DNA of 64,000 nucleotides from Paenibacillus dendritiformis (GTDB lineage Bacteria; Bacillota; Bacilli; Paenibacillales; Paenibacillaceae), in contig NZ_OX216966.1 in assembly GCF_945605565.1 (NCBI RefSeq), forward strand, positions 3,650,001 through 3,714,000. Reading direction: 5' to 3'. A program made the position numbers and the translations under genes. The notes beneath the pieces are model-generated. The model worked only from the letters and a program-made list of their open reading frames with translations, was not told the origin of the DNA and did no database searches. Below are positions 27,969 through 37,299 of the stretch, piece after piece. Numbering within the stretch: position 1 is the stretch's first letter; each line of letters starts with the position of its first letter.

Positions 27969-27998
27969 AACCCCTTTCGCAGCGTTGCGGAAGGGGTT
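27969..27998 (+). terminator. Hairpin after the GMC gene
   Basis: AACCCCTTTCGC pairs over 12 bp with GCGGAAGGGGTT (one T.G pair) around AGCGTT. The tail is not U-rich, so termination is only probable. Confidence 0.5.
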
Positions 27999-28141
27999 GC
28001 TGCGTTATTGTGCACCTCTCCCTGTGGAAAATCAATCGGCAGATTTCTCCAGCTTAGTTCCCGGGACGCATCGAAAACAAGACGAGACTTGGTATGATAT
28101 AAGATAGGCTCAAAGACTTCCATAGAAAAGGCGGTTCGAAC

Positions 28142-28873
28142 ATGTATATCGTATCTCTACGGCTGGTTCCGGTTCCGTCCGGGCTGTTTCGCCAAGTCGA
28201 GCAAGACATGCAGGTCGCTTTTCCCGACGGCTACAGCCGCTTCCTTCAACAATACGGCGAAGGGACATACAGGGGATGGTTCGATATCCACTCGCCGGAT
28301 CCTGACGTATTGCCGCCGTTCGCCGAATACGATCTGTGGGAGCATGAGGAGACAAGTCCGATCACCCGGGAGCAGCTTCGCCAATGCGTGGCCATCGGGA
28401 CTACGATCGACGGCGATTTCCTTGCCGTGCATCCGCAGGTGGCGGGAATCGTGTGGCTGCCGAGGCATTCCGAGACCATACGGGTCATACCGTCCAAGTC
28501 CGCTTCCTATACAGACACGCTGGATCGAATCTATCAAGAGACGTTCGGCGATGCCGAGTCTGCTGTGCCCGCTTATTTTGAACCGTGGAATGAGACGAAA
28601 AAACATGCCTTTTTTCTCTTCACTCCCGAGAACGGCAGCAGCCTGACCTTGCGCGAACTGGGAACACGATGCCGAGGCTTTTTCCAGCCGGATCTGCTGA
28701 TCGACAATGAACATACAGGTAAAATCTTCATACGGGAACTGGGCGGCTACATCCGGTTGAATTACGCCTATGGGCGGGAGGTTGCGGTGTTCTATGAAGA
28801 GGAAGCGGCCGAGCTATTCGGGGAGATTGCCCATTTACTGCAGAACAATCATTGCCGCCCAGCTCCATTGTGA
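28142..28873 (+). CDS. SMI1/KNR4 (SUKH) family protein
   Basis: A 243-aa protein with the SUKH pattern: an N-terminal helix with FPDGYSRFLQQYGEGTYRG, a central acidic segment, and IDGDFLAVHPQ. A degenerate second half extends it. SUKH proteins in bacteria are mainly immunity proteins for nuclease-type polymorphic toxins. AAAGGCGG precedes the ATG. It opens a run of four small genes that look like immunity genes, with no toxin in the window. Confidence 0.75.
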   Translation: MYIVSLRLVPVPSGLFRQVEQDMQVAFPDGYSRFLQQYGEGTYRGWFDIHSPDPDVLPPFAEYDLWEHEETSPITREQLRQCVAIGTTIDGDFLAVHPQVAGIVWLPRHSETIRVIPSKSASYTDTLDRIYQETFGDAESAVPAYFEPWNETKKHAFFLFTPENGSSLTLRELGTRCRGFFQPDLLIDNEHTGKIFIRELGGYIRLNYAYGREVAVFYEEEAAELFGEIAHLLQNNHCRPAPL

Positions 28874-28905
28874 GCTTCAGGGCCTCAAGGGGGAAGCACT
28901 TATCC

Positions 28906-29352
28906 ATGATGCATACGGAACGGGAAATTACGGCTAGGATTATCCGCCTGCTGCGGCACACTCCCATCTACGATGACTCCTATGAGAAGATGGTGACGCA
29001 GCCTTTTCAACAAGACTATATCGGCGATCTCAGCCCCTGCGTGCGAATTCGAGATCATGCGTATGAGCTGGTTATGTATGAACGAGGCGTGCAGATGCTA
29101 AGCAAATCGACCAAAAATGTGGATGACGTTATCTATTGGATTTTGGAGGATACCGTGAGCACGATCGCTCATGTGAAGCTGCTGCACAAGTATAAGGCGG
29201 ACAATGTGAATACCCGCTTGCGATACACGAAGGAGATTGTGCAGGAATTGACGAGCATGGTCAATCAGGCGTTCCATGACATCGGCGGCATATATGAGGA
29301 ATGGCACAAGGCCGGCAGGCGGCGCGAGCTTGAATCCAATCGTCCGTTGTGA
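28906..29352 (+). CDS. Putative immunity protein, Imm63-like
   Basis: A 148-aa protein whose centre (YELVMYERGVQMLSKSTKNV, then DDVIYWILEDTV) resembles Imm63 immunity proteins, which share a YxxxxERG core. I assign this by recall of the pattern and it needs a profile search. AAGGGGGAAG lies 10 bp before ATG 28906, so I prefer it to the upstream alternative at 28852. It follows the SUKH gene by 32 bp. Confidence 0.55.
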   Translation: MMHTEREITARIIRLLRHTPIYDDSYEKMVTQPFQQDYIGDLSPCVRIRDHAYELVMYERGVQMLSKSTKNVDDVIYWILEDTVSTIAHVKLLHKYKADNVNTRLRYTKEIVQELTSMVNQAFHDIGGIYEEWHKAGRRRELESNRPL

Positions 29353-29411
29353 AGCGGATTTCCGCTCCTGTGAGTAAGAAGTTAGATCGTAGAGAGGGGC
29401 TTGGCTGACAA

Positions 29412-29663
29412 ATGCTAACGCTAGATTACATATCGAACGCAGTTCATGGGGAGCTATTCTTTGAAAAAATATTTTCTACAGACATCGATTGGGATAAACA
29501 ATTAGACAGACGCGACACGGGGGAATTCGATGAGAATTGGATCTCGAACCATGAAATCGTACAAAATGCCGAGGCCCCCTGGATTAGAGGGCTGATCCAT
29601 GATTATATGGAAGGAACATTTCCGACTTCTTCGAGAGTAGACGAGAACGGAACCGATGAATAG
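29412..29663 (+). CDS. Small hypothetical protein within the immunity cluster
   Basis: An 83-aa acidic protein with no motif that I recognise. It lies between the Imm63-like and second SUKH genes, in the same direction, with its stop 10 bp before the next start. The size, acidity and position suit an immunity protein, but this is inference only. Confidence 0.55.
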   Translation: MLTLDYISNAVHGELFFEKIFSTDIDWDKQLDRRDTGEFDENWISNHEIVQNAEAPWIRGLIHDYMEGTFPTSSRVDENGTDE

Positions 29664-29673
29664 AGGTGGCATC

Positions 29674-30663
29674 ATGAACGAAGAACTGATGAAGCATTTT
29701 GGAAAAGTTGATTTTGCCGATTTCTGGAACGATAGCGAGTACGCGTTAAAGGAATATGTTAGCGAGCCGCTGACGGACGAGCTTATTGCTTCTATCGAGG
29801 AGGAGCTCGGATATAAGCTGCCTGCCTCTTACATTGCGCTGATGGAGCAGCATAATGGCGGGGTGCCGGTGAATACCTGCTTCCCGACAGAGGAAGCCAC
29901 CTCCTGGGCCGAGGATCATATCGCGATTACCGGCATTATGGGTATCGGACGCGAGAAGCCGTATTCCCTGTGCGGGGAGTTCGGCAGTCCTTTTATGATT
30001 GAAGAGTGGGGCTATCCCGATATCGGCGTCGTGATTTGCGACTGTCCTTCCGCCGGGCATGATGTCGTGATGCTCGATTACCGGGCATGCGGCAGGGACG
30101 GGGAGCCTGCCGTCGTCCATGTCGACCAGGAGTTGGACTATGCCATTACGTTGCTGGCGCCGAACTTCGCCGCCTTCATTCAAGGGTTAGTGAATGAGGA
30201 GGTATTCGACACCTCCGAGGAGGACAAGCAGGAGGACTTGCGGAGAGTGGCCCAAGGCCAATTTTCACCGCTGCTGTCGGAATTATGCGCCCATGTTGAC
30301 GATGTGGCGGATATCGAAGGCGTCATCCGTACTATCTGTACAGACATCGTAGAAGAGAAGGGGTATTTTGCTTTTCATGCGGATGAGCGCTCCGTACTGA
30401 TGTACGATCTGCAATTTTGGCTGTATACGAAGGCCTATCCGCAGACAACCCGGGAGCAGTACCTGGCCAACTACGAGAAAATGATCGCCTTCGGCGGAGC
30501 CTTCAGCACGGGAGGCTATGCGCCGGCTTTTATTACCGACTGGCTGGACGCCCGGCTGCAGCAAGGGCGGATTACGGACAGCGGCGGCATCCTGGAGTTG
30601 ACGCCCGCCGCGGCGGAGCAGTTGATCGGACGGCTGAATGCGGTTGTTGCGGCAGATAGCTGA
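29674..30663 (+). CDS. SMI1/KNR4 (SUKH) domain protein with C-terminal extension
   Basis: A 329-aa protein. Residues about 25-170 carry a full SUKH domain (IEEELGYKLPASYIALMEQHNGG, the WGYPDIGVVICDCPSAGHD block and a C-terminal LAPNFAAFIQGLV helix). Residues about 185-329 form a second, mostly helical region. AGAGGTGG lies before ATG 29674; the upstream ATG 29656 overlaps the previous stop without a ribosome site. Probable toxin immunity or binding protein. Confidence 0.8.
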   Translation: MNEELMKHFGKVDFADFWNDSEYALKEYVSEPLTDELIASIEEELGYKLPASYIALMEQHNGGVPVNTCFPTEEATSWAEDHIAITGIMGIGREKPYSLCGEFGSPFMIEEWGYPDIGVVICDCPSAGHDVVMLDYRACGRDGEPAVVHVDQELDYAITLLAPNFAAFIQGLVNEEVFDTSEEDKQEDLRRVAQGQFSPLLSELCAHVDDVADIEGVIRTICTDIVEEKGYFAFHADERSVLMYDLQFWLYTKAYPQTTREQYLANYEKMIAFGGAFSTGGYAPAFITDWLDARLQQGRITDSGGILELTPAAAEQLIGRLNAVVAADS

Positions 30664-30870
30664 ATTGAAGCCGGATGGAGGCATGCCTTTTCTGTCTTGG
30701 GCCCGAAATAAGGCTGCTGCTGTAAGACATATGTTCTGGAGTAAGGTTGCAAATTGCGGCTTGTAAGGTTTGTTCCGGAGGCAGCTAGTTATCGGATCAA
30801 CCGCAGATGGTTGATCCGGTGCGGCTTCCTGATTCCAAGTCACTTCATCTGTATGGGACGAGTGCTTAGG

Positions 30871-31445
30871 TTATCTTGAAGCGTTTCCGCAAGCGAAGCG
30901 GTCAATTCGCTCTAGGGAGGCCAATGGCACATGCTTGCCGATGCGAACCATCAGGCAGTTCGCCGGATGGGAGCATATTTCCGGGGCGTCGGTCTCGAAT
31001 CTCACCATATCCACGCATGCCATAACTGTTCCGTCATTCTGCGATATTCCCACGCGCTAAGCTTGCTGTGTTCCAAATCCCAATACCAGCAATATTCGGT
31101 CGGGAATACGATGACGTCTTCCATTTGATCATGGGCAAAAGCGAGCTGGAGCATTTCCTTGCCTAATCCGAGCGAACGGTAATCACCGGCAACTTCAATG
31201 GCGCCGAATTCGATCAGATCTTCCATCCGCGCTTCTCCCCAAGGCTCTCTCCCGTCCGGATAGTGGAACATAATATAACCGACTATCGTATCGCCATCGC
31301 GCGACACAATAATTCTCCCCTCAGGAAGAGCCGTAATGTCCTCCAGCGCCTGCTGCTGATCCTCAGGAGCGCGAAACGTCTTCAGAGCCGAATGCATTCG
31401 GAGAATGCGCAGCCTCTTAGGAGCTACTGACCCTTCCACGACCAA
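30871..31445 (-). pseudogene. acuA: Frameshifted acetoin utilization acetyltransferase AcuA
   Basis: The first 147 codons from TTG 31445 match the N-terminal and GNAT parts of AcuA (LIEFGAIEVAGDYRSLGLGK, then PTEYCWYWDL) and stop at 31002. The expected C-terminus (ETDAPEICSHPANCLMVRIG) continues in another frame down to 30871. A one-base deletion near 31020 explains this. The N-terminus also lacks about 20 usual residues and a normal start. AcuA acetylates and inactivates acetyl-CoA synthetase in Bacillus; here neither acsA nor acuBC is adjacent. A sequencing error could mimic this. Confidence 0.8.
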
Positions 31446-31556
31446 TACTTTTTTGTTCCGTTGCAGCCCACTGGGAGGAATAAAGCTTTAGAGCAATATT
31501 TACCAAACTTCAATGCCGCACAGAATGATACGCGGCTTTTTTTCTTTTTGAAACCG

Positions 31557-31585
31557 TTGCTCGAAAAACCAATATGCGATATATT
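31557..31585 (+). promoter_or_regulatory. Candidate promoter of the GntR gene
   Basis: TTGCTC (31557) and TATATT (31580-31585) are 17 bp apart. The start codon would then lie close to the transcript 5' end, so a leaderless or near-leaderless mRNA is possible. Confidence 0.4.
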
Positions 31586-31591
31586 GGATTT

Positions 31592-32251
31592 ATGGAAAAG
31601 AATATCATCAAACCAATTAAGCGCATGTCGTTACGAGATGAAGTCTATCTCACGTTAAAGAAGGCCATCATTAATCTGGAATTACAGCCTGAGCAGCGGT
31701 TGCATGATAAGGAGTTAGCTGAAAAATTCGGAATTAGCCGCACTCCGGTCCGGGAGGCCTTGAAGCGCCTTGAGGATGAAGGGCTTGTTGAGTCGATTCC
31801 GGGTTCGGTTACTCGCGTTGCTCCTTTGCATCTGGAGGAGGCGAAGCATGCATTTCCAGTGGTAGCCGTCTTGCATTCTTTGGCTGCTCGTCTAGCGGTT
31901 CCGCTATTGCAAGAGTCCGATATGGAAAAATTGGAATTCAGCAATAAGGCTTTGCTGGCGGCTATGGAGAAAAAAGAGATTATAAAAGCCATTGAAGCTG
32001 ATGAGTTGTTTCATCATGTTTTTTTGGACGTGGCAGGCAATCCTGAAATCATGCGCGCGCTGGAACGAAGCATGTCCAAAATTCAGCGTCTAGAAATTTC
32101 CCAATTTGCCTCTGTAAAGGGTCTCAAGTCAGTAGAACAGCATCGGCAAATTATAGAGGCTTGTAAACATAAAGACGGAGAAACGGCAGCTCGTCTTGTG
32201 GAACAGAACTGGTTCAGTCTTGGAGAGTTGCTCACTTATGAAGCAGATTGA
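31592..32251 (+). CDS. GntR family regulator, FadR/FCD type
   Basis: A 219-aa regulator. The N-terminal winged helix reads RLHDKELAEKFGISRTPVREALKRLEDEGLVES, and the C-terminal half is a helical FCD ligand domain with His-containing ELFHHVFLDVAGNPEI. It probably controls the overlapping exporter gene. Starts at 31574, 31592 and 31625 are all possible because none has a clear ribosome site. Confidence 0.85.
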   Translation: MEKNIIKPIKRMSLRDEVYLTLKKAIINLELQPEQRLHDKELAEKFGISRTPVREALKRLEDEGLVESIPGSVTRVAPLHLEEAKHAFPVVAVLHSLAARLAVPLLQESDMEKLEFSNKALLAAMEKKEIIKAIEADELFHHVFLDVAGNPEIMRALERSMSKIQRLEISQFASVKGLKSVEQHRQIIEACKHKDGETAARLVEQNWFSLGELLTYEAD

Positions 32252-33230
32252 AGCAGGTAAACTGCGTCCGATTTTGTTGGGTGTTTGTGCGGCTTTCTTT
32301 TTTGCGTTTACGTTTATATTGAATCGATCCATGGAACTATCAGGCGGAAGCTGGGTATGGAGCGCTTCGCTGCGGTTTATCTTTATGGTTCCGTTCCTGC
32401 TGCTCCTGGTGATGAGCAGGAAGCAACTGCGGCCGCTGTGGCAGGTGATGCGAGAAAATCCCGGGGCATGGTTTTTGTGGAGCTTTGTCGGGTTTGGCCT
32501 GTTCTATGCGCCCTTATGCTTTGCGGCCGCGCATGCGCCGGGATGGATGATTGCCGGGACTTGGCAAATGACGATCATATCAGGCTCTTTACTGGCTCCG
32601 CTGTTCACAGAGACCATTCAAACACCGGATGGACTCATAAAGACAAGAAGCAAAATCCCGATCAAAGGCTTGGTTATGTCGGTTCTCATTCTTCTTGGCA
32701 TAATTCTTATGCAAGTGGAGCAAGCTCAATATCTTGCGGCACAACATATTTTGTTGGGGGTTATCCCCGTCATTGTCGCTTCGTTTGCCTACCCGCTCGG
32801 CAACCGCAAAATGATGGAGATATGCGGAGAGCGTGTAGATGCTTATCAGCGGGTACTCGGAATGACCTTGGCCAGCCTGCCATTCTGGTTTTTACTGTCC
32901 TTGTATGGTTTTGTTGTGGAGGGAGCGCCAAGCAAAGAACAAACGATACAATCAGTACTCGTCGCTGTTTTCTCAGGGGTCATCGCGACGGTATTATTTT
33001 TCCAAGCTACTGATATGGTCAGAGGGGATATGCCAAAGCTGGCCGCTGTGGAAGCGACTCAATCGATGGAAGTGCTGTTTGCCGTTATCGGAGAAATCGT
33101 GTTATTGGCGGCTCCGCTTCCTTCTGTGTTATCTTGGTGCGGCATGTTCATCATCATGCTGGGAATGATACTGCATAGTTATGTGTCTCATAAGGATGGA
33201 AAGATACGCAATCAAGATGTAAGTGACTAA
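32238..33230 (+). CDS. EmrE-type multidrug resistance efflux transporter (DMT superfamily)
   Basis: A 330-aa protein with about ten hydrophobic helices and the DMT layout (LLGVCAAFFFAFTFILNRSM at the start, two EamA-like repeats). It looks like the large paralogous EmrE family of Bacillota. It overlaps the GntR gene by 14 bp, so regulator and transporter are co-translated, suggesting ligand-responsive efflux. GGAGAG lies 11 bp before ATG 32238. Confidence 0.83.
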   Translation: MKQIEAGKLRPILLGVCAAFFFAFTFILNRSMELSGGSWVWSASLRFIFMVPFLLLLVMSRKQLRPLWQVMRENPGAWFLWSFVGFGLFYAPLCFAAAHAPGWMIAGTWQMTIISGSLLAPLFTETIQTPDGLIKTRSKIPIKGLVMSVLILLGIILMQVEQAQYLAAQHILLGVIPVIVASFAYPLGNRKMMEICGERVDAYQRVLGMTLASLPFWFLLSLYGFVVEGAPSKEQTIQSVLVAVFSGVIATVLFFQATDMVRGDMPKLAAVEATQSMEVLFAVIGEIVLLAAPLPSVLSWCGMFIIMLGMILHSYVSHKDGKIRNQDVSD

Positions 33231-33275
33231 ATAAAAAACCAATATACACGTCAAGGACTATCAGTTGCGGTTGAG

Positions 33276-33323
33276 ACACCAGGAGAACCTTTGGAGCGAT
33301 GGCTTTGGTGGTTCTTCTGGTGT
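33276..33323 (+). terminator. Terminator hairpin between convergent genes
   Basis: ACACCAGGAGAACC pairs with GGTTCTTCTGGTGT over 14 bp with one G.T pair. It lies between the exporter and the minus-strand DUF421 gene and may serve both. Confidence 0.6.
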
Positions 33324-33348
33324 ATAAGAGCTTGATACTCATCGCATT

Positions 33349-33924
33349 TTACTGAAGCTTGGGGTCGATTGGATTCGGATGACGGTTTTGGCTTACTTCC
33401 TGGAAAAGGGGGCCTTGTCCCGTTTCCGTTCCTGATTTCTTGTCAAGAAGGCGCTCTAAGTCTCCAACGGTTACCGGTTTGGCGTGCCTCATTAATTCGT
33501 ACCCGATTTGGCCATTGGGCTCTAATGTCGCAATTTTAACGTCGCTGATATTAGCGATTCCCTGCTGCCTAAGTCGTATTTCCAGTTGATCAACGGTCAT
33601 TCGGATAGCATGCAGGTTATTTTGATTGATTTGCCCATTTTCAATCACGACGACAGATTTCCCGCTCATAAGCTTTTCGAACCAATCAAATTTTAATTGT
33701 AAAATTTCAATGAGTAAGAGCGTTACGATGAACATTGCAGCTGAACCAATCGCTTTCCAGAGTTGGTTGTTGGCAATCGGTTGAACGATAGTCGTCCCAA
33801 TCGAAATCATGATAACAGTCGTGGCTACGCTCATTTGCGAGATCGATTTTCTGCCTGCAATCCGAAGAAGCACCATGCCCGCAAAAACCAAAAAGGCGGA
33901 CTTCCAAATCCAAGCCAGATCCAC
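33349..33924 (-). CDS. DUF421 (YetF/YdfS-like) membrane protein
   Basis: A 191-aa protein with three N-terminal hydrophobic helices and the YetF-type soluble domain: LMSGKSVVVIENGQINQNNL and MTVDQLEIRLRQQGI, then DVKIATLEPNGQIGY. The family is linked to spore and envelope biology but its molecular role is not settled. Start GTG 33924 is favoured because AGGAGG is 8 bp upstream; GTG 33930 would be too close. Confidence 0.87.
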   Translation of the reverse strand: MDLAWIWKSAFLVFAGMVLLRIAGRKSISQMSVATTVIMISIGTTIVQPIANNQLWKAIGSAAMFIVTLLLIEILQLKFDWFEKLMSGKSVVVIENGQINQNNLHAIRMTVDQLEIRLRQQGIANISDVKIATLEPNGQIGYELMRHAKPVTVGDLERLLDKKSGTETGQGPLFQEVSQNRHPNPIDPKLQ

Positions 33925-34190
33925 AAGCACAACCTCCTCTAAGGTTATATTGATTCTCTTATGCTGCGAAATTCATCGTTTATTTATTCACATAATCTAA
34001 GCACCTAAGCAGCGCTTCACATGATATATAGAGGTTCCCGCTGCTCATATCTCCTATTCGGCTTGCAGACATCTGGAAAAAAACTCAGTTATCTCTTTAT
34101 TATGACATAAAGTTCCTAAATCGATATTAGACATAATACGAGAGGATAAACGAGCGTTGATGGAATAAAGGGATGGCGGAGGAACTGAAG

Positions 34191-37169
34191 ATGCTGGACA
34201 CAAACGATAAGGGTGAATTTAGGAAAATAAATCATTACCTGCTATGTAAATTGTTTTTATTTGGCGTTCTATTGGCGGAAATTGTACTTGGGTGTATAGG
34301 AATTGTTTTCAGTTTTTATAGCAGCTCCATTCATCATCATAAGGAAACCTGGTTCTGGATGATAGGCGCGCTGTATCTTCTCATCATGGGGTCCTGCCTG
34401 GTTAAACGGAAAAGAGAGCTCTGGAAACACGCCAGGTTCATCATAAGGAGCAGGAGATATGATCTCCTCATCGTTTTTGCTGCCGGCATACTCTCGATGT
34501 TCTTCATTGGAGGTATCGGAATAGGTGATCTCCGTAATTGGATTGCGGTGCAGGCTTGGTCCACAATGGCCGTGCTGCTCTCCCTTCCCCTTGCTTTCTT
34601 TGCGGCGATAACGGTGAGAGAGCGGCAGATGAAACGGATGACAAAGATTTATAGAGATTCGAGCTTCATCAGTGATAAAGAAGGCCGAAGCAGACATGAT
34701 GATGCGTTTGAATTTTCAGACATGGCCGTGAGATTTGCCGAGAGGGTATATAACCAAGGTTCGCCGGAAAGCTTGGTATTCGGAATTGATGCGCCATGGG
34801 GAACCGGGAAATCGACCTTTGTCAATCTGTGCAAAGAGCATTGGGATCATCACTACCATGATAAAATTATCGTGTACATGTTCGATCCGCTTCGATTTGA
34901 GAGCAGTGATAACCTGATGGAGAAATTTGCGGAGGGCCTCATGAAGGTGATAAAAGAAAATTTTTTCGCCCCGGAACTGGAAGCTCTTATGGCACGGTAT
35001 GTCAAGCTGCTACATGATTCGAAGTTAACGTTGTCCATTCTGGGATTTCGCTTTGGGTTGCCTTTCGACAAGTCTTCCATTGAGACGACATTTGACAGGC
35101 TAGGAATGGTCCTGAGAACGATCGATAAGAAAATCGTGATTGTTGTGGATGATTTAGACCGCTTAACCTTTTCCAATATCAAAGAGATCCTGTTCGTTAT
35201 TAAAAAATCCTTTATCCTTCCGAATTTATCTTATGTGCTCTGTTATGACACCGAGAATCTTGCTGCACTCGAGCATCAAAAATTAGATACGGAAAAAATT
35301 AATGAGTTTTTAGAAAAATTTATCAATATAAAAACGAGCTTGTTCATTGATCATAAATTATTGTTGAAATATTTTACGGAAAACACAGATAAATCATTAG
35401 CCAGGAACCTGCTAAGCAACCCTGAATTGGTAGCCAAGGCGGTCGAGGGGCTCAAGGATATATTTCATTCGAAAGAATATGATTTGTACATTCCTTTTAT
35501 AGGTGATGCAAGAAAACTGAAAAGACTCATTAATACGATGCTCTTGCTCGAGGTTGAACAGTTGGATTTTTCGAATTCGGATTTTGACAAGCATGATCTG
35601 ATACATCTGCTGATTATCTACATCAATTACCCTAATATTTTCAGGAAAATATACAATACGGAGGCACAGGGAAAGCGAGGATTTTTTTCACTCATTCGAA
35701 TCTATGATGATGACTATCCAACAGACGATGACTCGCAAAGCGAAGAAGATATCTATAAAAATTCCACGAAGTATACGGCATACTTGGAAGGACTGACTGA
35801 AAATCAAAGGGTTGTGTTAAATAAAGTGTTTGACGCCAAGCAAAGACTGGGATCGGGGAAGAATATTTCTCAGGAGCAATTCACTTCCTATGCTTGTTTT
35901 AATGGATCGAAGTGGAGCCCCGGCGGCAGAAATTTGGAACAGTACCTCAATCTTATCATTAAAGTATCCCGTCCAGCCCACACACAGCAGTATAAATTTT
36001 ATGTCAATTTGAAAAATGAATTGTTACATAGAACAAGCATTACTCAGGTGTTGCAGCGTGAAGAGTTTTCCTTCTCAAGCGGAGAGGCCAATCATGAAAA
36101 AATTTGGCGAATTCTAATTAATTCACCGCACAGTGAATATACACCAGCAAAAGCAAATGAAATTATTTCTTATGCGCTGGATTCATTACCGCAATATTCA
36201 AGTCTTGACCTCCAAAACATGAATGTTGGTTTTCGAAGCTTTACGCTTATTTTTTTCATTGCGAAATTGTTGGATAAAATTGGATGGGTGGACGAAGAAG
36301 GGCAGCATTGGAATAACAGCGACAACCATGTCATTCAAATTGCAGAATGGATTTTTGGAGAAAAGCAGCATAGACAGAATGGAATATTGGATACCCTGGC
36401 CAAGCGGGAGAGAGGGCTTCTTGGGCTGCGCGATTTATTGATCTTCCGCTTATGCTGCTGCGCAGATAGAGGCGGGGATATGTTTAATTTGTCAAGGGCA
36501 TTGTCTATACATGGCGGACCCAATAATCCTACGGAAGGCAGTGTCAATGACATCGTTATCGGAGAAATGCGTGAACTCTCTCAATATATATTCCAGGTAT
36601 TCAAAAACAGATATATAGACAAGCACATCAATATTTTCGATGAAGTGATGGGGCTGGCTGCCGAAGAGATTTGTGGCCGCTCTTACGATTATATTCAATC
36701 GCAGATCACGAATAAGGATTTCAACAACAAACTTCAAAGATGGAAATCAAAATTGCTGAACTTTATTATCTATCAATTAGGGAGCACGATCTATAGCAGC
36801 GGCATACCTTGTGGTTATTACAATATGCAAGGCGATAAAGACGGGCAAGGCATCAATAAGTCTATCAATAACTATCTTTTTAACATTTGTTTTAATCCGA
36901 AGTTAAATGAAAAAGGCTTTGATTATTTTTTGTATTATCTTTTTATCAATTTTGAAACGACATTCGGCCATACCAAGCATCGTGTGCCTCGCCTGGAAGG
37001 TTTTTTGAAAGTCCTTGATAAAGAGCGCATAAAAAATTATTGGAAAGAGTATGGGGACAGGATAAAAGGAAGGCAATGGAACGGGGAAGATAAGTTAATC
37101 AGCAGCGAAGACGAGGCTTCCTATACCCGCCATTTAGAAGAGACGTATAAAGTATTGGATGAATTATGA
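34191..37169 (+). CDS. Membrane-anchored KAP family P-loop NTPase
   Basis: A 992-aa protein. Two N-terminal hairpins of hydrophobic helices (about 15-65 and 90-145) precede a KAP NTPase domain. Walker A is GIDAPWGTGKSTFVNL and Walker B is KKIVIVVDDLDRL, followed by the typical KSFILPNLSYVLCYDTENL. The large C-terminal half (about 480-992) is helical with no motif I know. KAP NTPases often carry membrane hairpins, and many occur in phage-defence or conflict loci, so a defence role is plausible. ATG 34191 is chosen because GGAGG is 8 bp upstream. It has no partner nuclease beside it. Confidence 0.85.
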   Translation: MLDTNDKGEFRKINHYLLCKLFLFGVLLAEIVLGCIGIVFSFYSSSIHHHKETWFWMIGALYLLIMGSCLVKRKRELWKHARFIIRSRRYDLLIVFAAGILSMFFIGGIGIGDLRNWIAVQAWSTMAVLLSLPLAFFAAITVRERQMKRMTKIYRDSSFISDKEGRSRHDDAFEFSDMAVRFAERVYNQGSPESLVFGIDAPWGTGKSTFVNLCKEHWDHHYHDKIIVYMFDPLRFESSDNLMEKFAEGLMKVIKENFFAPELEALMARYVKLLHDSKLTLSILGFRFGLPFDKSSIETTFDRLGMVLRTIDKKIVIVVDDLDRLTFSNIKEILFVIKKSFILPNLSYVLCYDTENLAALEHQKLDTEKINEFLEKFINIKTSLFIDHKLLLKYFTENTDKSLARNLLSNPELVAKAVEGLKDIFHSKEYDLYIPFIGDARKLKRLINTMLLLEVEQLDFSNSDFDKHDLIHLLIIYINYPNIFRKIYNTEAQGKRGFFSLIRIYDDDYPTDDDSQSEEDIYKNSTKYTAYLEGLTENQRVVLNKVFDAKQRLGSGKNISQEQFTSYACFNGSKWSPGGRNLEQYLNLIIKVSRPAHTQQYKFYVNLKNELLHRTSITQVLQREEFSFSSGEANHEKIWRILINSPHSEYTPAKANEIISYALDSLPQYSSLDLQNMNVGFRSFTLIFFIAKLLDKIGWVDEEGQHWNNSDNHVIQIAEWIFGEKQHRQNGILDTLAKRERGLLGLRDLLIFRLCCCADRGGDMFNLSRALSIHGGPNNPTEGSVNDIVIGEMRELSQYIFQVFKNRYIDKHINIFDEVMGLAAEEICGRSYDYIQSQITNKDFNNKLQRWKSKLLNFIIYQLGSTIYSSGIPCGYYNMQGDKDGQGINKSINNYLFNICFNPKLNEKGFDYFLYYLFINFETTFGHTKHRVPRLEGFLKVLDKERIKNYWKEYGDRIKGRQWNGEDKLISSEDEASYTRHLEETYKVLDEL

Positions 37170-37299
37170 CAGCAGGATGAAACCTAATTCCTCGGCTTCC
37201 GTATTCCAAGATATGTATTGAAAACGCACTGAAATGACGATAAGTTAGAAGTAATGTCCCTGTAGTTGCAACTGTTGAAGTCGAGAGAGGAGCTGCAAG

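Noticed and set aside
30793..30820. Terminator after the second SUKH gene
   Set aside because: The stem CGGATCAACC/GGTTGATCCG is strong, but no T-tract follows, so I do not call it a terminator.
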